From contig JAURVB010012650.1 in the NCBI GenBank assembly GCA_033002965.1, positions 1 through 64,000 on the forward strand: a DNA stretch of 64,000 nucleotides. The letters are read 5' to 3'. This document shows, in pieces, positions 48,339-59,999 of the stretch; the stretch's first letter is position 1, and every line of letters begins with the position of its first letter. A program made the translations under genes and the position numbers. Source of the DNA: Piper betle. Lineage: Eukaryota; Streptophyta; Magnoliopsida; Piperales; Piperaceae. The notes beneath the pieces are model-generated. The model was not told where the DNA came from, made no database searches, and worked only from the letters and a program-made list of their open reading frames with translations.

Positions 48339-51196
48339 TGTAAAACCCGTGACTCGAGTCAGGGTTTTACGTTACCGAACCAGTCGGTTCGACCGTTGGT
48401 TCGAGTCGAGTCAGTTTCATGAACCGCGTGCTAAGTTGAGACCAGCCGTGAGTTATGAGCGATGAGAGTCAGGTGTACCTGAATATATGATGATAACGTC
48501 GAGAAGATGGTGAGATATGAGTTATCTGAATATATGAAAGTATGCAGTATTTTTTCTTTTTATATGTTTGATCGTAGAAATAGTTTTAGGCCGAATAACG
48601 CGTTAGGACATGTTGCGTTATATTCGGGTGGGTTATTAGTTATAGAGCATGTCATTTGGATGTTGTTGTGTTTGTTTTATTTTATGTAATTTTTCCATAT
48701 TTTTTCTAGAATTTTTTAGAATTTATTACAAACTAGTTATTATTTTGACTCGAGTCGGAATCGAGTCAATACTAAATTACGAGTTTGCCATTGAGAACAC
48801 TTCTTCTCCCTCCCGACGCTTCCTCACCCCAAACCTTTGCTGCCGTCACTACCGTGCACTGCCGCCGCCGCCGCCGACACGGTGCTGCCGCCGATCGACT
48901 CCGCCCCGCCTTGCCTTGTCGTCACCATGCCACCCCGAACAGCCCCGGCCGCCACCACCTCGCCACGACGCCAGAACCAGCCCGCGAACCACGACGCTCC
49001 ACCCATCGATTCGCCGCCGTCCGGGCCACGCCACCGCCGCTGTGACCCCGACGACCACCCTCTCGCCGTCGCCGTCATTTCCCCCACCATCCCGAGCGCC
49101 GTCGAGCCCGGCCGGAGCCCCGATCGGAGCACACCGCCGCCGCCACCCATTTTCGACGCCGCCGTCGACGGCCATCGCCGCCTCGGCTACCCTGTTTGAC
49201 ACCACCATTGGACCGAGCTCGTCGAGCTGGTGCCGATAGACCCCCTGATTGCCCCGTCCCGAATCATCGCCGGAAAACCGTCGAAATCCGCCGGAAAACC
49301 GCCGACACTCGTCGGAAAACCGCCGAAACCGCCGGAACCGCTGGAAAATTGGATTCGTGGGAAATTTGCCGGATTATCCACTGAACGCACCCAGTCCAAT
49401 CTGATTGGACTTCGGACGCCGCTAGGTGCCGAATTCGAGTTTCGAGCCGCGAAACGGAAACCCTAGCCGTCGCCAATTTTCGACGACGCGAGGTATAATT
49501 TATTTTAACTTAATTATTTGAAAGTATTGATTATTAGAATTGCATGCTAGGATTGGTGATGTGTGTGTTATAATAATGTATATAAATATAGATTTGATTA
49601 AGGATAAAATCTGAAATTTGTTTGATTAAGTGGTGTTAAAAATGGAGGCTAAGAAACTAATTAGGGTAATTAGGTAATGATCATGATCTAATGCAAACTA
49701 GCCTAAGTAGAGTTGCTAGAATTGATATAGGTTGATGTGTGTTGATTGATGCGTGATTGTGTTGATTGTGTGTGCATGCTATAGGATGTGTGATTCATCA
49801 TGCGGGCGTTAGTTTTTAGCTTGATTGTGTAGGTACGGTGTAGGAGCTCGCCGCCTAGGCGCGTGGACCCATTTGGAGCTTCTACCAGGTCCGTTTAGGA
49901 CTCGTTCTCTGATTTACGCTACTCTTGTGTATTTGATTTATTATGTGCAGGACGAGTTAAGTGGCATTTTATCGAATCCCACTTAACTCGGGCCATTTAG
50001 CCAACGATTTTCCGGATTAATAACCCTCGAGGATGAGATCCCTCGAGTTTGTTTTCGAACTTCAGATCCAGCTCACGTTGCCTTCAGGCCTATTAAATAA
50101 ATCCCAACCCAGACCTATATATATGTATAGTTTTCGTGTTTTTGTGAGAGACTGAATGAGGGAAATCCGACTATCGTGCTACGCGAGCGGGCACGTGTGT
50201 GTCGACAATGGACTCTGGAATGGTGTGCGGGTCATTTCATTCCCGAGGGATCCTGACAACTCCACCTTTGAGTTCCTCAAACCCGGAGAAGTGTGGAGGT
50301 TCACGGGTATTGCATTGCAGCGCATGTCTAGACTTGTGGTTTCAAAGGGTACTGAAGGCGACTGCCTGAGAGTACTTGGCCTTCGTGCTCAAGGCCAGGA
50401 GTAATATGGAAGGTGCAGAGGGCGGAAAGGAATGAGATTTGACGCGAGAAGCAATAGAGAAATGGCCGAGGCATGAGAATGTGAAAGATAGGGGGACGCT
50501 GTCGACCCGAGGGCGACGGCTCCCGTATGTGCCCTGATGAGAGTTCTTGAGGAAGTATATGGTTTTCATTCAATAGGAGAGTTTGCTCTCCTATGCCAGA
50601 TTGATATTAGTTATTTTCCGGGCCGGTAACACTCGTTACTGACGGTTTTTCTATATATATGTAGGTGAGAAATGCGAGGGATGAAAGCTGTCGGGACTAC
50701 GGAGGAGCAGCACGGAACCGCGCACACTGTACCTGCCGCGTGTAACTTATAATGACGGTGTGTTATTGTTACGTGAATGATAATTTTGATGTGTTTGTTT
50801 AGATAAATTGCTTGATATGAAATGAATGGATAAATGTGAATGAGTAGTGAATTTGGAGTTCAGGCTCGGTTCAATTGAAACGAAAGAGATAATGATGAAT
50901 GCTACGGTAGATTATCATGTTTTATCGTATTTTGATAAAATATTTATATACCCTTGTTGTGAATAATTTTTAATTAAAATTTTATTGCCGTTGCATGGTT
51001 TTGTTTTGCTTGCACATCATAGCATGCATGTAGGACTACGTTAGAACCCACGCATCCCATCCATGCATTTCATATTTGCATCTCCGTCTTGAGACACCGA
51101 GGGCAGATCCGGGTCGGCTTAACCGAACCCAGTAGATTAGCGAACGATTTGGTCATCGGTGACATTTCCAGGTCGGTTCACGGGTGAGCCGAAACG
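48339..51196 (+). mobile_element. Solo LTR of a second family nested in the Tat-type element
   Basis: It begins TGTAAAACCCGTGACTCGAG at 48339 and ends near 51196. No primer site or internal sequence follows; pol codons of the host element resume at once, so it is a solo LTR. It matches the minus-oriented LTR at 61312-64000 throughout, and its first 840 bp match 27469-28310. It has a GC-rich block (48790-49480) and an open frame at 50156-50404 that also stays open in the other copy. The right edge is slightly damaged: about three codons expected between CFA(W) and DEMPGL are missing. The flanking GCATG (48334-48338) and GGATG (51197-51201) make only a weak target duplication. Confidence 0.8.
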
Positions 51197-51198
51197 GG

Positions 51199-54100
51199 AT
51201 GAAATGCCAGGTTTGTCATCCGAAATTGCAGTACACCACCTTGCAGTTCGGCAAGGGGCACGTCCGGTTGTTCAAGCGAGGAGGAAGTTTAGTCCACCGA
51301 TCGAGGCCATGATTGCAACAGAAATAGAGAAGTTGAAAAAGGCAAACTTCATTCGTGAAGTCAAGTACCCGGAATGGTTAGCAAATGTTGTCCCCGTAAA
51401 GAAGAAGAATGGTCAGATGAGGATTTGCGTGGACTTCCGAGATCTTAACAAAGCGTGTCCCAAGGATGCATTTCCTTTACCGATTCCTGATATATTACTT
51501 GATAATGTAGTTGGTTGTCAGATGTTTTCTTTCATGGATGGATTTAGTGGCTACAATCAGATTCATATGGCAGCCGAAGATGAAGAAAAGACAGCTTTCT
51601 ACACGCCTGTTGGGATCTATTGCTATAAGGTAATGCCATTTGGTTTGAAGAATGCAGGAGCTACTTATCAACGGGCGATGCAACATATTTTTGCTGACAT
51701 GTTACATATGGAAATGGAGGATTATGTTGACGATATAATTGTGAAGTCAAAAGCAAGAAGTGATCATTGTAAGGTGTTGCGCAAAGTACTTCACCGGTGT
51801 AGAATAAATAACCTGAAGTTGAATCCACAAAAATGTGCTTTTGGTGTTTCTTCAGGGCAGTTTCTCGGATTTTTAGTACATGAGCGAGGAATCCAAGTTG
51901 ATCCTGCCAAAATTCAAGCTATTAGAGATATGAGCCCACCTACATCTTTGCGTCAATTGCAAAGCTTTCTGGGAAAGATCAATTACATTCGGAGATTTAT
52001 CCCAGACTTGTCATCAAAAATTTTGCCACTCACTAAATTGTTGAAAAAAGGTAACAAATTTGAGTGGGGGGAAGTATGTGAGCGAGCCTTCGAGGAGATA
52101 AAGACAGGGTTGCTAAAGCCTCCAACTTTACTTGCTCCAATACCAAATAGGCCACTCATCTTATATATTTCTTACACAGAGGCAACACTCGCAGCCATCT
52201 TAGCCCAGGCTGACGACCTTGGGAGAGAACGACCTGTGTATTACTTAAGTAGAGCTATGAGTTCAATTGAACAAAGGTACACAAAGATAGAGAAAGCATG
52301 TTTAGCTTTGGTGTTTGCTTCACAAAAATTGCGACATTACTTTCTTACACATGAAGTACATTTGGTGGTACACGACAATCCTGTTCGATACCTGCTCCAA
52401 CAACCGGCCTTGTCGGGAAGAGCAGCAAGATGGCTTTGGAAATTAATGGAGTTTGACATCAAGTGTGTCACACAAAAAGCAGTAAAAGGTCAAGCAATTG
52501 CCGAGCTACTCGCCAACCATTCGGTTCTACCATCCGAGAAAGAAGAAGAAGTCCTGTTCAACACGGATAAGGAACTACTGAAGTGGACTTTGTATTTTGA
52601 TGGAGCAGCTGTGGGAATGCGTGGAGGAGCAGGACCTACTGGAGGAGCGGGAGTTGTCTTAGTAGAGCCTTCAGGGAAGATGCATTTACATGCTTATAAT
52701 TTGGCATACTTTTGCACCAACAATAGCGCAGAATACGAAGCAATGTTGCTTGGATTGTTGCTTGCAAAAGATTTGAAAGTGGAATACTTGCTAGTTCGAG
52801 GTGACTCATTATTGGTAATACAACAAGCCGCGGGGAATTTTGAAGTTAAGGAAGCACATTTGGTAGTGTGCAAGGCGCGATTGATGCAATTATTGAAAAA
52901 TTTCAAGGAAGTAATGTTTGAACATATCCCTCGCTCTACAAATCGCATGGCAGATGCACTCGCCGTATTGGGATCAAGATTCATTGCTAAAGGAGAAGTG
53001 ATAGAGCCAATTATCTGGTTTGCTCGTCATGATGCGCCTGCCGGTGCGGTTTTGCCTTCAAGTGTTGTAGCTGAAAGCTTCGCACTAGAGGAGTTTGAGG
53101 ATTGGTATGGAGATATCATCAACTTTTTGGCACGCAATCAACTACCTAGTGATCGATACAAGGCTCGTGAAGTACGACGAATTGCAGCACGTCATCTCAT
53201 TGAAGGAGAATTATTGTATCGCCGAGGATTTGATGGAGTCTTACTACGGTGTTTGACCAAAGAAGAAAGTTTGAAGGCTATGAGAGACACACATGAAGGG
53301 ACTTGTGGGGAGCACCAAGGCGGAAGAAGGTTGTATCACCTTTTGCTCCGAATCGGATATTTTTGGCCAACAATGTACAAGGATTGTATGGATTTTGCTC
53401 GGTCATGTGAAAAGTGTCAGTTACATGCGCCTTTGAAGCATTTGCCACCAGAACCGTTGCACCCGATTGGCGTTTATTGGCCATTTCAGATTTGGGGGCT
53501 TGATTTTATCGGTCCCATTCATCCATTGTCGTCAAAGGGTCACAAGTTTATATTGACGGCGATTGAATATTTTACTAAATGGGGTGAAGCAATACCGGTG
53601 AGGAAGCAGACCGGAGAGTGTGTTGCCCAATTCATTAAAGAAAATATCATTTGCCGGTTTGGAGTTCCCCAGAAACTTATTACAGATAATGGCACGCCAT
53701 TCATGGGATGGCAAGTCGCAGAGCTATCGGAGCAACATCGGTTTGAAATGATACAATCATCACCGTACAACCCACAATCAAATGGACAAGTGGAATCTTT
53801 TAATAAGATTTTGAAGCAAATGTTGCGAAAGATAGTGGCAGATAATCAACGCGATTGGCATGAAAGATTGCCTGAAGCATTATGGTCATACCGTACTTCT
53901 GCTCGCGTAAGTACTGGAGTTACTCCTTTTTTATTAGTGTATGGAACAGAAGCTGTCTTGCCTTTAGAAATAGAATTGCCTGCACTAAGGATGGCTACCG
54001 CCTCACAATTATCACCAGAGCAAGCGGAGTATGTGGTAAGCAGAATCGCGTCGCTAGAAGCAATTGATGAGCATCGTCATACTGCAGGAGAAAAGTTGAA

Positions 54101-54389
54101 AAAATATCATGAAGCGATGATAAGGAAATACAACCGAGACGTAGAGCCTCGTAACTTTGAACTTGGAATGCTAGTGTTATGTAATACCCGGGAAGTTAGG
54201 GCCGGGTTACCAATGTCCAAATTTTCCCCATCATGGGAGGGACCCTACGTAGTAAAACGAGAAGTTGGCAAGGGGTGTTACGAGTTGTCAACAATTGATG
54301 GAGATTCCTTATTCCAAGTTAATGCCAGATACTTAAAAATTTGGCAGGACCCTGTGACAGGAGGTCACACCCTACCAAATAAAGGCTAA
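51199..54389 (+). CDS. pol region (RT, two RNase H, integrase) of the Tat-type element
   Basis: The open frame starts at 51159 inside the foreign LTR; element-derived codons begin about 51199 (DEMPGLSSEI). Residues counted from 51159: reverse transcriptase about 45-265 with VDFRDLNKACPKD and the catalytic YVDD near 189. A first gypsy RNase H-like domain spans about 300-440 (YLSRAMSSIEQRY). A second, plant/archaeal-type RNase H spans about 476-610 (LYFDGAAVG, GGAGVVL, TNNSAEYEA). Integrase has an HHCC finger (HEGTCGEH to CEKC, about 708-755) and a complete DDE triad: GLDFIGP, TDNGTPF and GQVESFN, with exactly 35 residues between the second Asp and the Glu. The C-terminus ends NARYLKIW and PNKG with no chromodomain. 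All catalytic residues are present and there is no internal stop, but the frame is separated from gag-protease by the nested LTR. Confidence 0.92.
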
Positions 54390-54930
54390 ATGGTGAGTGG
54401 CAAAGGAATGTACAGTGTACATAGTAAAAAAAAAAAAAAGAGGGCTAGCGTACTTAAGATAAAGATGCACGGATGGCAGACAAAGTAAACTAAGGGGGTT
54501 GACTTTGAGAGTATGACGGTTGAGATGACTTGAAGGTTAATGCTTTATTAGATTCAAAATGCTAAGTTCACTAACATGGACAGTTTCAAAGTACGTTGAC
54601 TTCTGGGAAGATTTAACCATTGTGCATGGCTTGCTTATCTTAAATTTATTGACAGCTAGCTCGAGACTGTGGAATTTGTCTTTAGCATTCGTAGAACTGA
54701 TGTTGAAAAGTATTAATCACCTACTAGCGAGTATTGTCGAGGAGCAAGAATGACTAGATGGATCATTCAACAATGGTAGTCTAAGCGAGGGATGACATTA
54801 ACAAGCTTTATTAGTATAAGATAAAAAGCCATAAGTCATTCAAGCAAACAACAGCAAATGTTTTATTGCAGATTAAAAGAAAAATGTCTAAATCCTTCCT
54901 GATATGGAAGAGTTCTGAAGAAAGGAGTTC

Positions 54931-55869
54931 TCAACCAAGGTGAGATATGGCTTCTTCTAGAAGGTCGATCTCCCCTCGCAACCGGATTGCCTCTTCCTCA
55001 GCTGCATGAGCAGCCCGACAAGCTTCCACCTCCTGCTCTTTTTGTTCTATGTCAATTTGAAGGTCCTCCAGTCGTCCTCGAAGCACATCCAATTCCTGTT
55101 CCAGCATAACTAGATTTGCTTCATGCGAAGAAGAGCCTGTAGAAGAAGGTCCAGAACGTTTGCACGCTGCTAGGCGTTGGGTCATTAAGTGACCAAGGGC
55201 TATCTCCGCCACACGAGTATTAAACCTATAAGAACGAAGTACAACCAAAACAGATTGGTGTGCCACAAGGTCTTCCCCACGTACATCCAGGGTGGCTTGG
55301 CTAATCGATGAGGCAGTAGCGGCAAGCTGAAGCCAGAGACCTGCACGCGCCGCTTCGCCTCGAAGGATACCAATGTTTACATCAGCAAGAAATTCCGGTT
55401 TTTGCTCCCAAACCCGCCATAGATCTCCATAGGCCGAGAGAAAGTCCAAGCCGGTGCGAGCCTTAAAGTAGCCTCGGACGGTCCATTGCTGTAGGAGAGA
55501 CAAGGCATCCTCACCGGTAGTCACTTCATGCTCGCGAGGAAGAACATCGGTGGTAGTTGATTGTCCATTCGAATGTGGAACCTTCAATTCAGTCCTCATC
55601 ATTGGAGGGTGTCCCACTTTTCGTGCACCGGATGATCCTCGGCTTACCGTAGTCTTAAAACGTTTTTGAGGATTTGGACGAATGTCCTCACGAAGATGGT
55701 GCCTATCACCTTGACGTTGGTCTCTAAAAAAAAAAAAAATCATACGTGTCGGATGAGAATTTTAGAACGAAAATTTTTGCAGCAACAATAGAGGCATGAC
55801 AGAACGAAAAAGATGAAAGGAAAAATAAATAAGGTACCTTGGAGAAGAGTTAGAGTTACTGCCGGCCAT
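54931..55869 (-). CDS. Spliced antisense gene of the Tat-type element, coiled-coil C-terminus
   Basis: Two exons on the minus strand: 55838-55869 (MAGSNSNSSPR) and 54931-55723, joined over a 114-bp intron with GT donor (AG|GTACCT) and a poly-T tract before the acceptor (TTTTTTAG|AGAC). The junction codon is AGA and gives 274 residues. Without splicing the frame would start at an artificial Met read through the poly-T tract (FFFF). The protein has a basic N-terminus, a middle block with YFKARTGLDFLSAYGDLWRV, LADVNIGILRGEAARAG and a heptad-like, Glu-rich C-terminal helix from about 205 on (LVMLEQELDVLRGRLEDLQI). No enzyme motif is recognised. Several Tat-lineage elements are known to carry an unexplained antisense frame between integrase and the 3' LTR. 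A regulatory or nucleic-acid-binding role is only a guess. Confidence 0.75.
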
Positions 55870-56013
55870 GAAATAGTCAAGAATGAGATGCAAACTTTCT
55901 GGATGGTGAAGAGAAAAGAAAACGTTGTTTTTAGAAAACTTTGTTGCAACAGCATGATACGTATGGGATTTGTGTTTATCTTAAACAGTTCGGTCACTAC
56001 AAGATATCAACCG

Positions 56014-56027
56014 AACTGGGGGGCTAA
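56014..56027 (+). other. Polypurine tract before the 3' LTR
   Basis: AACTGGGGGGCTAA directly precedes the 3' LTR start TGTTTGCA at 56028, the position of the plus-strand primer. Confidence 0.8.
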
Positions 56028-58540
56028 TGTTTGCACATATTTATGTTTATCCGGTCATGTGAATAATTCCTAGGATTGGTGTTTGTTTGTTAACGTGGAT
56101 GACTTCCTGAATGGGTCACACGGTTCCACAACTGCCGGAGAAAGAATTGCCAGAGGAAGAGGTAGACGTTTTAGAACCGCCGGAGGAAATCAATCTCTCA
56201 GGAGTTATCCAATCCTATAAAAGCCGGGTGTCATGGCTGAAGAGAGGGGGGAAAATTTGAGATTGGCGTCATAGCTTTGGAATCCGAAGAATTATTGCCC
56301 GTTGCCCTGCTCCCCTGCAACTATGCCTCTTGCTGATTCACGGGAATTTTTCGTCACCATCTGAAGGTCGCCATCGCCTGAAGAGTCCTGGAGTTACACC
56401 CTCGTCGGAATAGGTTGTTGTTCGGAGCCCTCGTCATCCCGCCATGGATTCCCTTACCCGTTTGCCATGAAGGAGGGAAGCCGCTGCAGTCAAGTTGTTG
56501 CCTTGGCCCAACCTCGTCGAAGTAGCCGCCCTTTCCCCCTTGAAGCCACGCTTAGGAGGTTTCCCGCCATTGCAAAGTAGCTGTCGGTGACATTCTGCGG
56601 AGGAGGAAGGTTGGCTAGGAGGGATAACTGTGCCCAGGAGAGACACCCATGCCTTTTTGTTTCGGAATGCTGCTGCTATCATTGCTACACACCATCACGG
56701 ATTTGCCTCACTGCTCTATTCTTTCATGGTGAAAGACCTTTTGCTGGAGGTTCGTCGTCGTCCCGTCACCATTAGAAACCTTTCCTTGGAAAGGAGAATT
56801 GTTGCCGCCTTTAGGTGATGCTGTTGCGCCAGAAATTGCCCTCTGCTCAACCGAGAAGTGCCCAGGTTGACACCCCTGCTACATCGCTGTAACAAATGGC
56901 CGTAAGAGACCATCCGATCGTCGTGCTGCTCTAAATTGCTGTTATCAGCCGTGGAGACGCGTTGAAGGCTGCTAAAGTATGCTTTTTGCTGTCTTGAAGC
57001 ATCAGAATTGTTCCCTCGTTTGACACCGCCGCTGCTTGAAGAGAAGGAAATGTGCACCTGCGAGAGCCCAGTGTGGAGCCCTACCATGCCAAGAAAGAGT
57101 TCTATTACTGCCCATCAACGCTGTTGCCACATCTTGCTGTCGTAGAGTAGCTACAAAGGATCATACCGAAGCTTGGGAGTCCACTGTCTAACCCCTTTCT
57201 CGTTGTTGACAGGAAAAGCGGAAAACAGAGCAGCGAAGGTCGGAGTTCGCTAATTTTTTCCGACCAGTTCCGGTCGTTCCCGGCCCCGTCGTGAGGTTCA
57301 ACGTGAAGACGGAGAAGTTATCTACAAACCCAAATCGAGAGCCGCCGGAGTTCGCCGCCGAGGACTCCAAGAAAAAATCGGGAAGCGAGGACGTTGCTGG
57401 CCGGCAAAGCGGAAAACAGAGCAGCGGAGGTCGGAGTTCGCTAATTTTTTCCGACCAGTTCCGGTCGTTCCCGGCCCCGTCGTGAGGTTCAACGTGAAGA
57501 CGGAGAAGTTATCTACAAACCCAAATCGAGAGCCGCCGGAGTTCGCCGCCGAGGACTCCAAGAAAAAATCGGGAAGCGAGGACGTTGCTGGCCGGCAAAG
57601 CGGAAAACAGAGCAGCGGAGGTCGGAGTTCGCTAATTTTTCCGACCAGTTCCGGTCGTTCCCGGCCCCGTCGTGAGGTTCAACGTGAAGACGGAGAAGTT
57701 ATCTACAAACCCAAATCGAGAGCCGCCGGAGTTCGCCGCCGAGGTCTCCAAGAAAAAATCGGGAAGCGAGGACGTTGCTGGCCGGCAAAGCGGAAAACAG
57801 AGCAGCGGAGGTCGGAGTTCGCTAATTTTTCCGACCAGTTCCGGTCGTTCCCGGCCCCGTCGTGAGGTTCAACGTGAAGGCGAAGAAGTGATCTATAAAC
57901 CCAAACTGAGTTTCACTAAATTTCGTCGCTGTAGTTGCCGGAAAAAACGCGAAGTGAAGAAGGGGCTGTCTTTCGAAGAGCCAAGTAGCCACTGCCATAG
58001 ACGCTGGAGCTCAACGTTGTGAAACTTTGCCTTGCTGTTGTGGATAAGTGCTGTTCATAACTTAGTCCATACTCGCCCATCAGACAAGTCGTTTAGAGAT
58101 TGTAGACCGGGACCAATTTAATCGGGATCAACTTAAACTTCAGCTCTGGATTTATTCTCTTACTCCGATTGGTTAGATACTCTGTGACAGATTTTCCCTC
58201 TCAAGGCAGCTGAGTTGAGTTCTTCATCGAGGCATTGCAAGGTGTATATGGAATTAAAGAATTAAAGTGGCAAAAATTCCACTAAGCATTGTAATTTGTA
58301 ATCTTCAAAGAAAATAGTGGATTGTGAGCATCGACCTCACCGTGGAGTGACCCTTAGGAATTCACGTTGAATCCTCTGGGAACCACGTAAAAATTTCCAG
58401 CGTATTATTTTGTGTTTGTGATAGTATTTTTATTGCACTATTTCTTTACGCGGCAAGGGCGCCTCGGTCCCACCGAACCTTTAAACCCGAATCACACACA
58501 AGAACCGATTTGAGGGGGTGGACGATCCCGCGCCCGAACA
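56028..58540 (+). repeat. 3' LTR of the Tat-type element (2513 bp)
   Basis: Same ends as the 5' LTR (TGTTTGCACATA to CGCCCGAACA). It is 378 bp longer because it has four instead of two copies of the internal 190-191-bp unit. Directly followed by the target duplication AATAC at 58541-58545. Confidence 0.95.
57218..57880 (+). repeat. 190-bp tandem unit, four starts, in the 3' LTR
   Basis: GCGGAAAACAGAGCAGCG begins at 57218, 57409, 57600 and 57790. Units differ by a few bases (GGACTCC/GGTCTCC, a T-run length change). Reading frames run through several units on both strands only because the unit lacks stops in some frames. Confidence 0.9.
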
Positions 58541-58545
58541 AATAC
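58541..58545 (+). repeat. Target-site duplication AATAC, right copy
   Basis: Matches 42524-42528 exactly. Confidence 0.95.
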
Positions 58546-59999
58546 ATAATATAGAAAAAGAAAGTACAAAGGTCTTGACTTTCAACAAGCACCTAAATGA
58601 AGTCTATTGCTTGAGTAAAGAACTAAATATCTTCTTAGAGAAGCGTAAATGATAACAATCAAGGGTTGTGATTTCTCACTACTGACCCTGATAACATAAA
58701 GCTTGTTCTAAATAAAATTTCAAGCAGGCTCAATGGGCATGATATGGAGCAACATTGTTACAAGTGAGTACGATGAGTCAATGACTAACAACAAATTTGA
58801 TCAACAAAAAGAAAACATTAAGCACCTAGAACAAGAATGATACCTTTTGTGCCTCCTCAGCAGGAAAATACTGAGAGATGAGAGGCTTAATTGCTGTTTT
58901 AATTTCCTCCTCTGATACATAACACATAATCTCAACCGGTAAAACTCTCAAGATAAACCTACAAACGCAAGAGCAAAATGACATGAGAAGAACCATGATG
59001 AAGAACTATGACATAAAGTCAACTAAAAACGCGAGAAAATTTAATCAGTATCCTATAAATTTCATGACAGAGCTTTGCAGTTCAATAATGACCACCGCAT
59101 ACAAGTACATCAATGAAACATATTAGATACACAAGTATTTCTATAATGAAATATACTTTAACATTAGGTAAATGAAAGACAAAACCAACCTGGACATTTG
59201 TTTTCTGGTAGAAGCAGCTGATTTCATCATTTGTTGCACAATCATGGTAGGACTTGAGTCACCGCCCCTTTTATTCATTTGAACAAAAATGCAACCATTA
59301 CATCCAGAATCAAGGCTTACAACATGCTGCTGTTTGCAAGACCAAAGTCTAAGCATTAGCACAACAAATAAGTCGATATGAATCAAGACTATCGAGGATA
59401 CTACTCGCACATGCACCAAGCATATCAAATGTAGGGTGCTTAACGTGATAGCTTTAATAAAACTAACCTAACCTTGCAAGAAAAATTGAGAATCATCTTT
59501 AATATTCTACAAATTGCAATTTTTTTATGTTTGCACTTTGAAGAATAGGAATGAACTGAAAGCTACTAAACTTATGACACCAGAGGAAGGTTTACCATTC
59601 GCCGGTCACTTAACTCCTCAAGTTCAGCTTCAATTTGCTTGTCAATGGACAGAACCTTTGCATTGCCACTTGTTGATAGAAATTTCTCTTGTCATGGCTC
59701 CATACATAACTTTTTTGCTCGCGGTTCCTCATCTTCATGACTCTTATCATTTGCTGCCGTTCCACTGGGTTGATTTTCCTCCCCTTCCTTTTTATCAACA
59801 TTTCCCTCAAGAGCCTGATCTTGAGTATTAGAACCATTTATCTCATGCATATCATCTTCGCTTTCAGAAGAGTCAGAGTCCGAAAACTTCGTAATTTTAT
59901 TCAAGGGCTTGCTGGGCAAGGTTGTTTTTGTAGCTAGAACTTCACCATGAACCAACTCGTCAAAAAACTGCAAAATAATAATAATAATAATAAACAAAA

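Larger units (their letters stand above)
42529..58540 (+). mobile_element. Ty3/gypsy retrotransposon, Tat/Ogre-type, 16.0 kb with a nested LTR
   Basis: Complete element: LTRs 42529-44663 and 56028-58540, target duplication AATAC, primer site 44669-44688, gag-protease 44737-48338, pol about 51199-54389, an antisense gene 54931-55869, purine tract 56014-56027. Two successive RNase H domains, no chromodomain and an antisense gene between integrase and the 3' LTR place it in the Tat lineage (Grande, RIRE2, Ogre relatives). The reading frame is cut by a foreign LTR (48339-about 51196), so it can no longer make a polyprotein. LTR divergence is low: about 18 substitutions and 2 small indels by eye in the first 1.19 kb. 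The insertion is therefore young. It sits in an intron of the THUMP gene, opposite to that gene's direction. Confidence 0.92.
41061..59967 (-). pseudogene. THUMP-domain protein gene (THUMPD1/Tan1 family), 3' part, disrupted
   Basis: Exons on the minus strand: 59596-59967 (FFDEL, acidic linker, AELEELSDRRM), 59190-59329 (VSLDSGCNGCIFVQM, SAASTRKQMSR), 58844-58958 (FILRVLPVEI, YFPAEEAQK), 42304-42444 (VLYEARANTGIDR, VDLSNPDKTIVVQ) and 41061-41157 (LCLVAVIEVYKRLAKYNLR). Splice sites are GT-AG and the phases agree up to the last exon. The family (yeast Tan1, human THUMPD1) is an adaptor for N4-acetylcytidine in tRNA. Defects: in-frame TGA at 59692-59694, and the last exon is out of frame by two bases, giving a stop after seven codons. 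A 16-kb gypsy element fills the intron between 42444 and 58844. The N-terminal exon (YPLRPG/CDGGRE region) is not found before 61312 and may lie beyond the LTR at the window end. It looks like a dying or duplicate copy. Confidence 0.8.
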
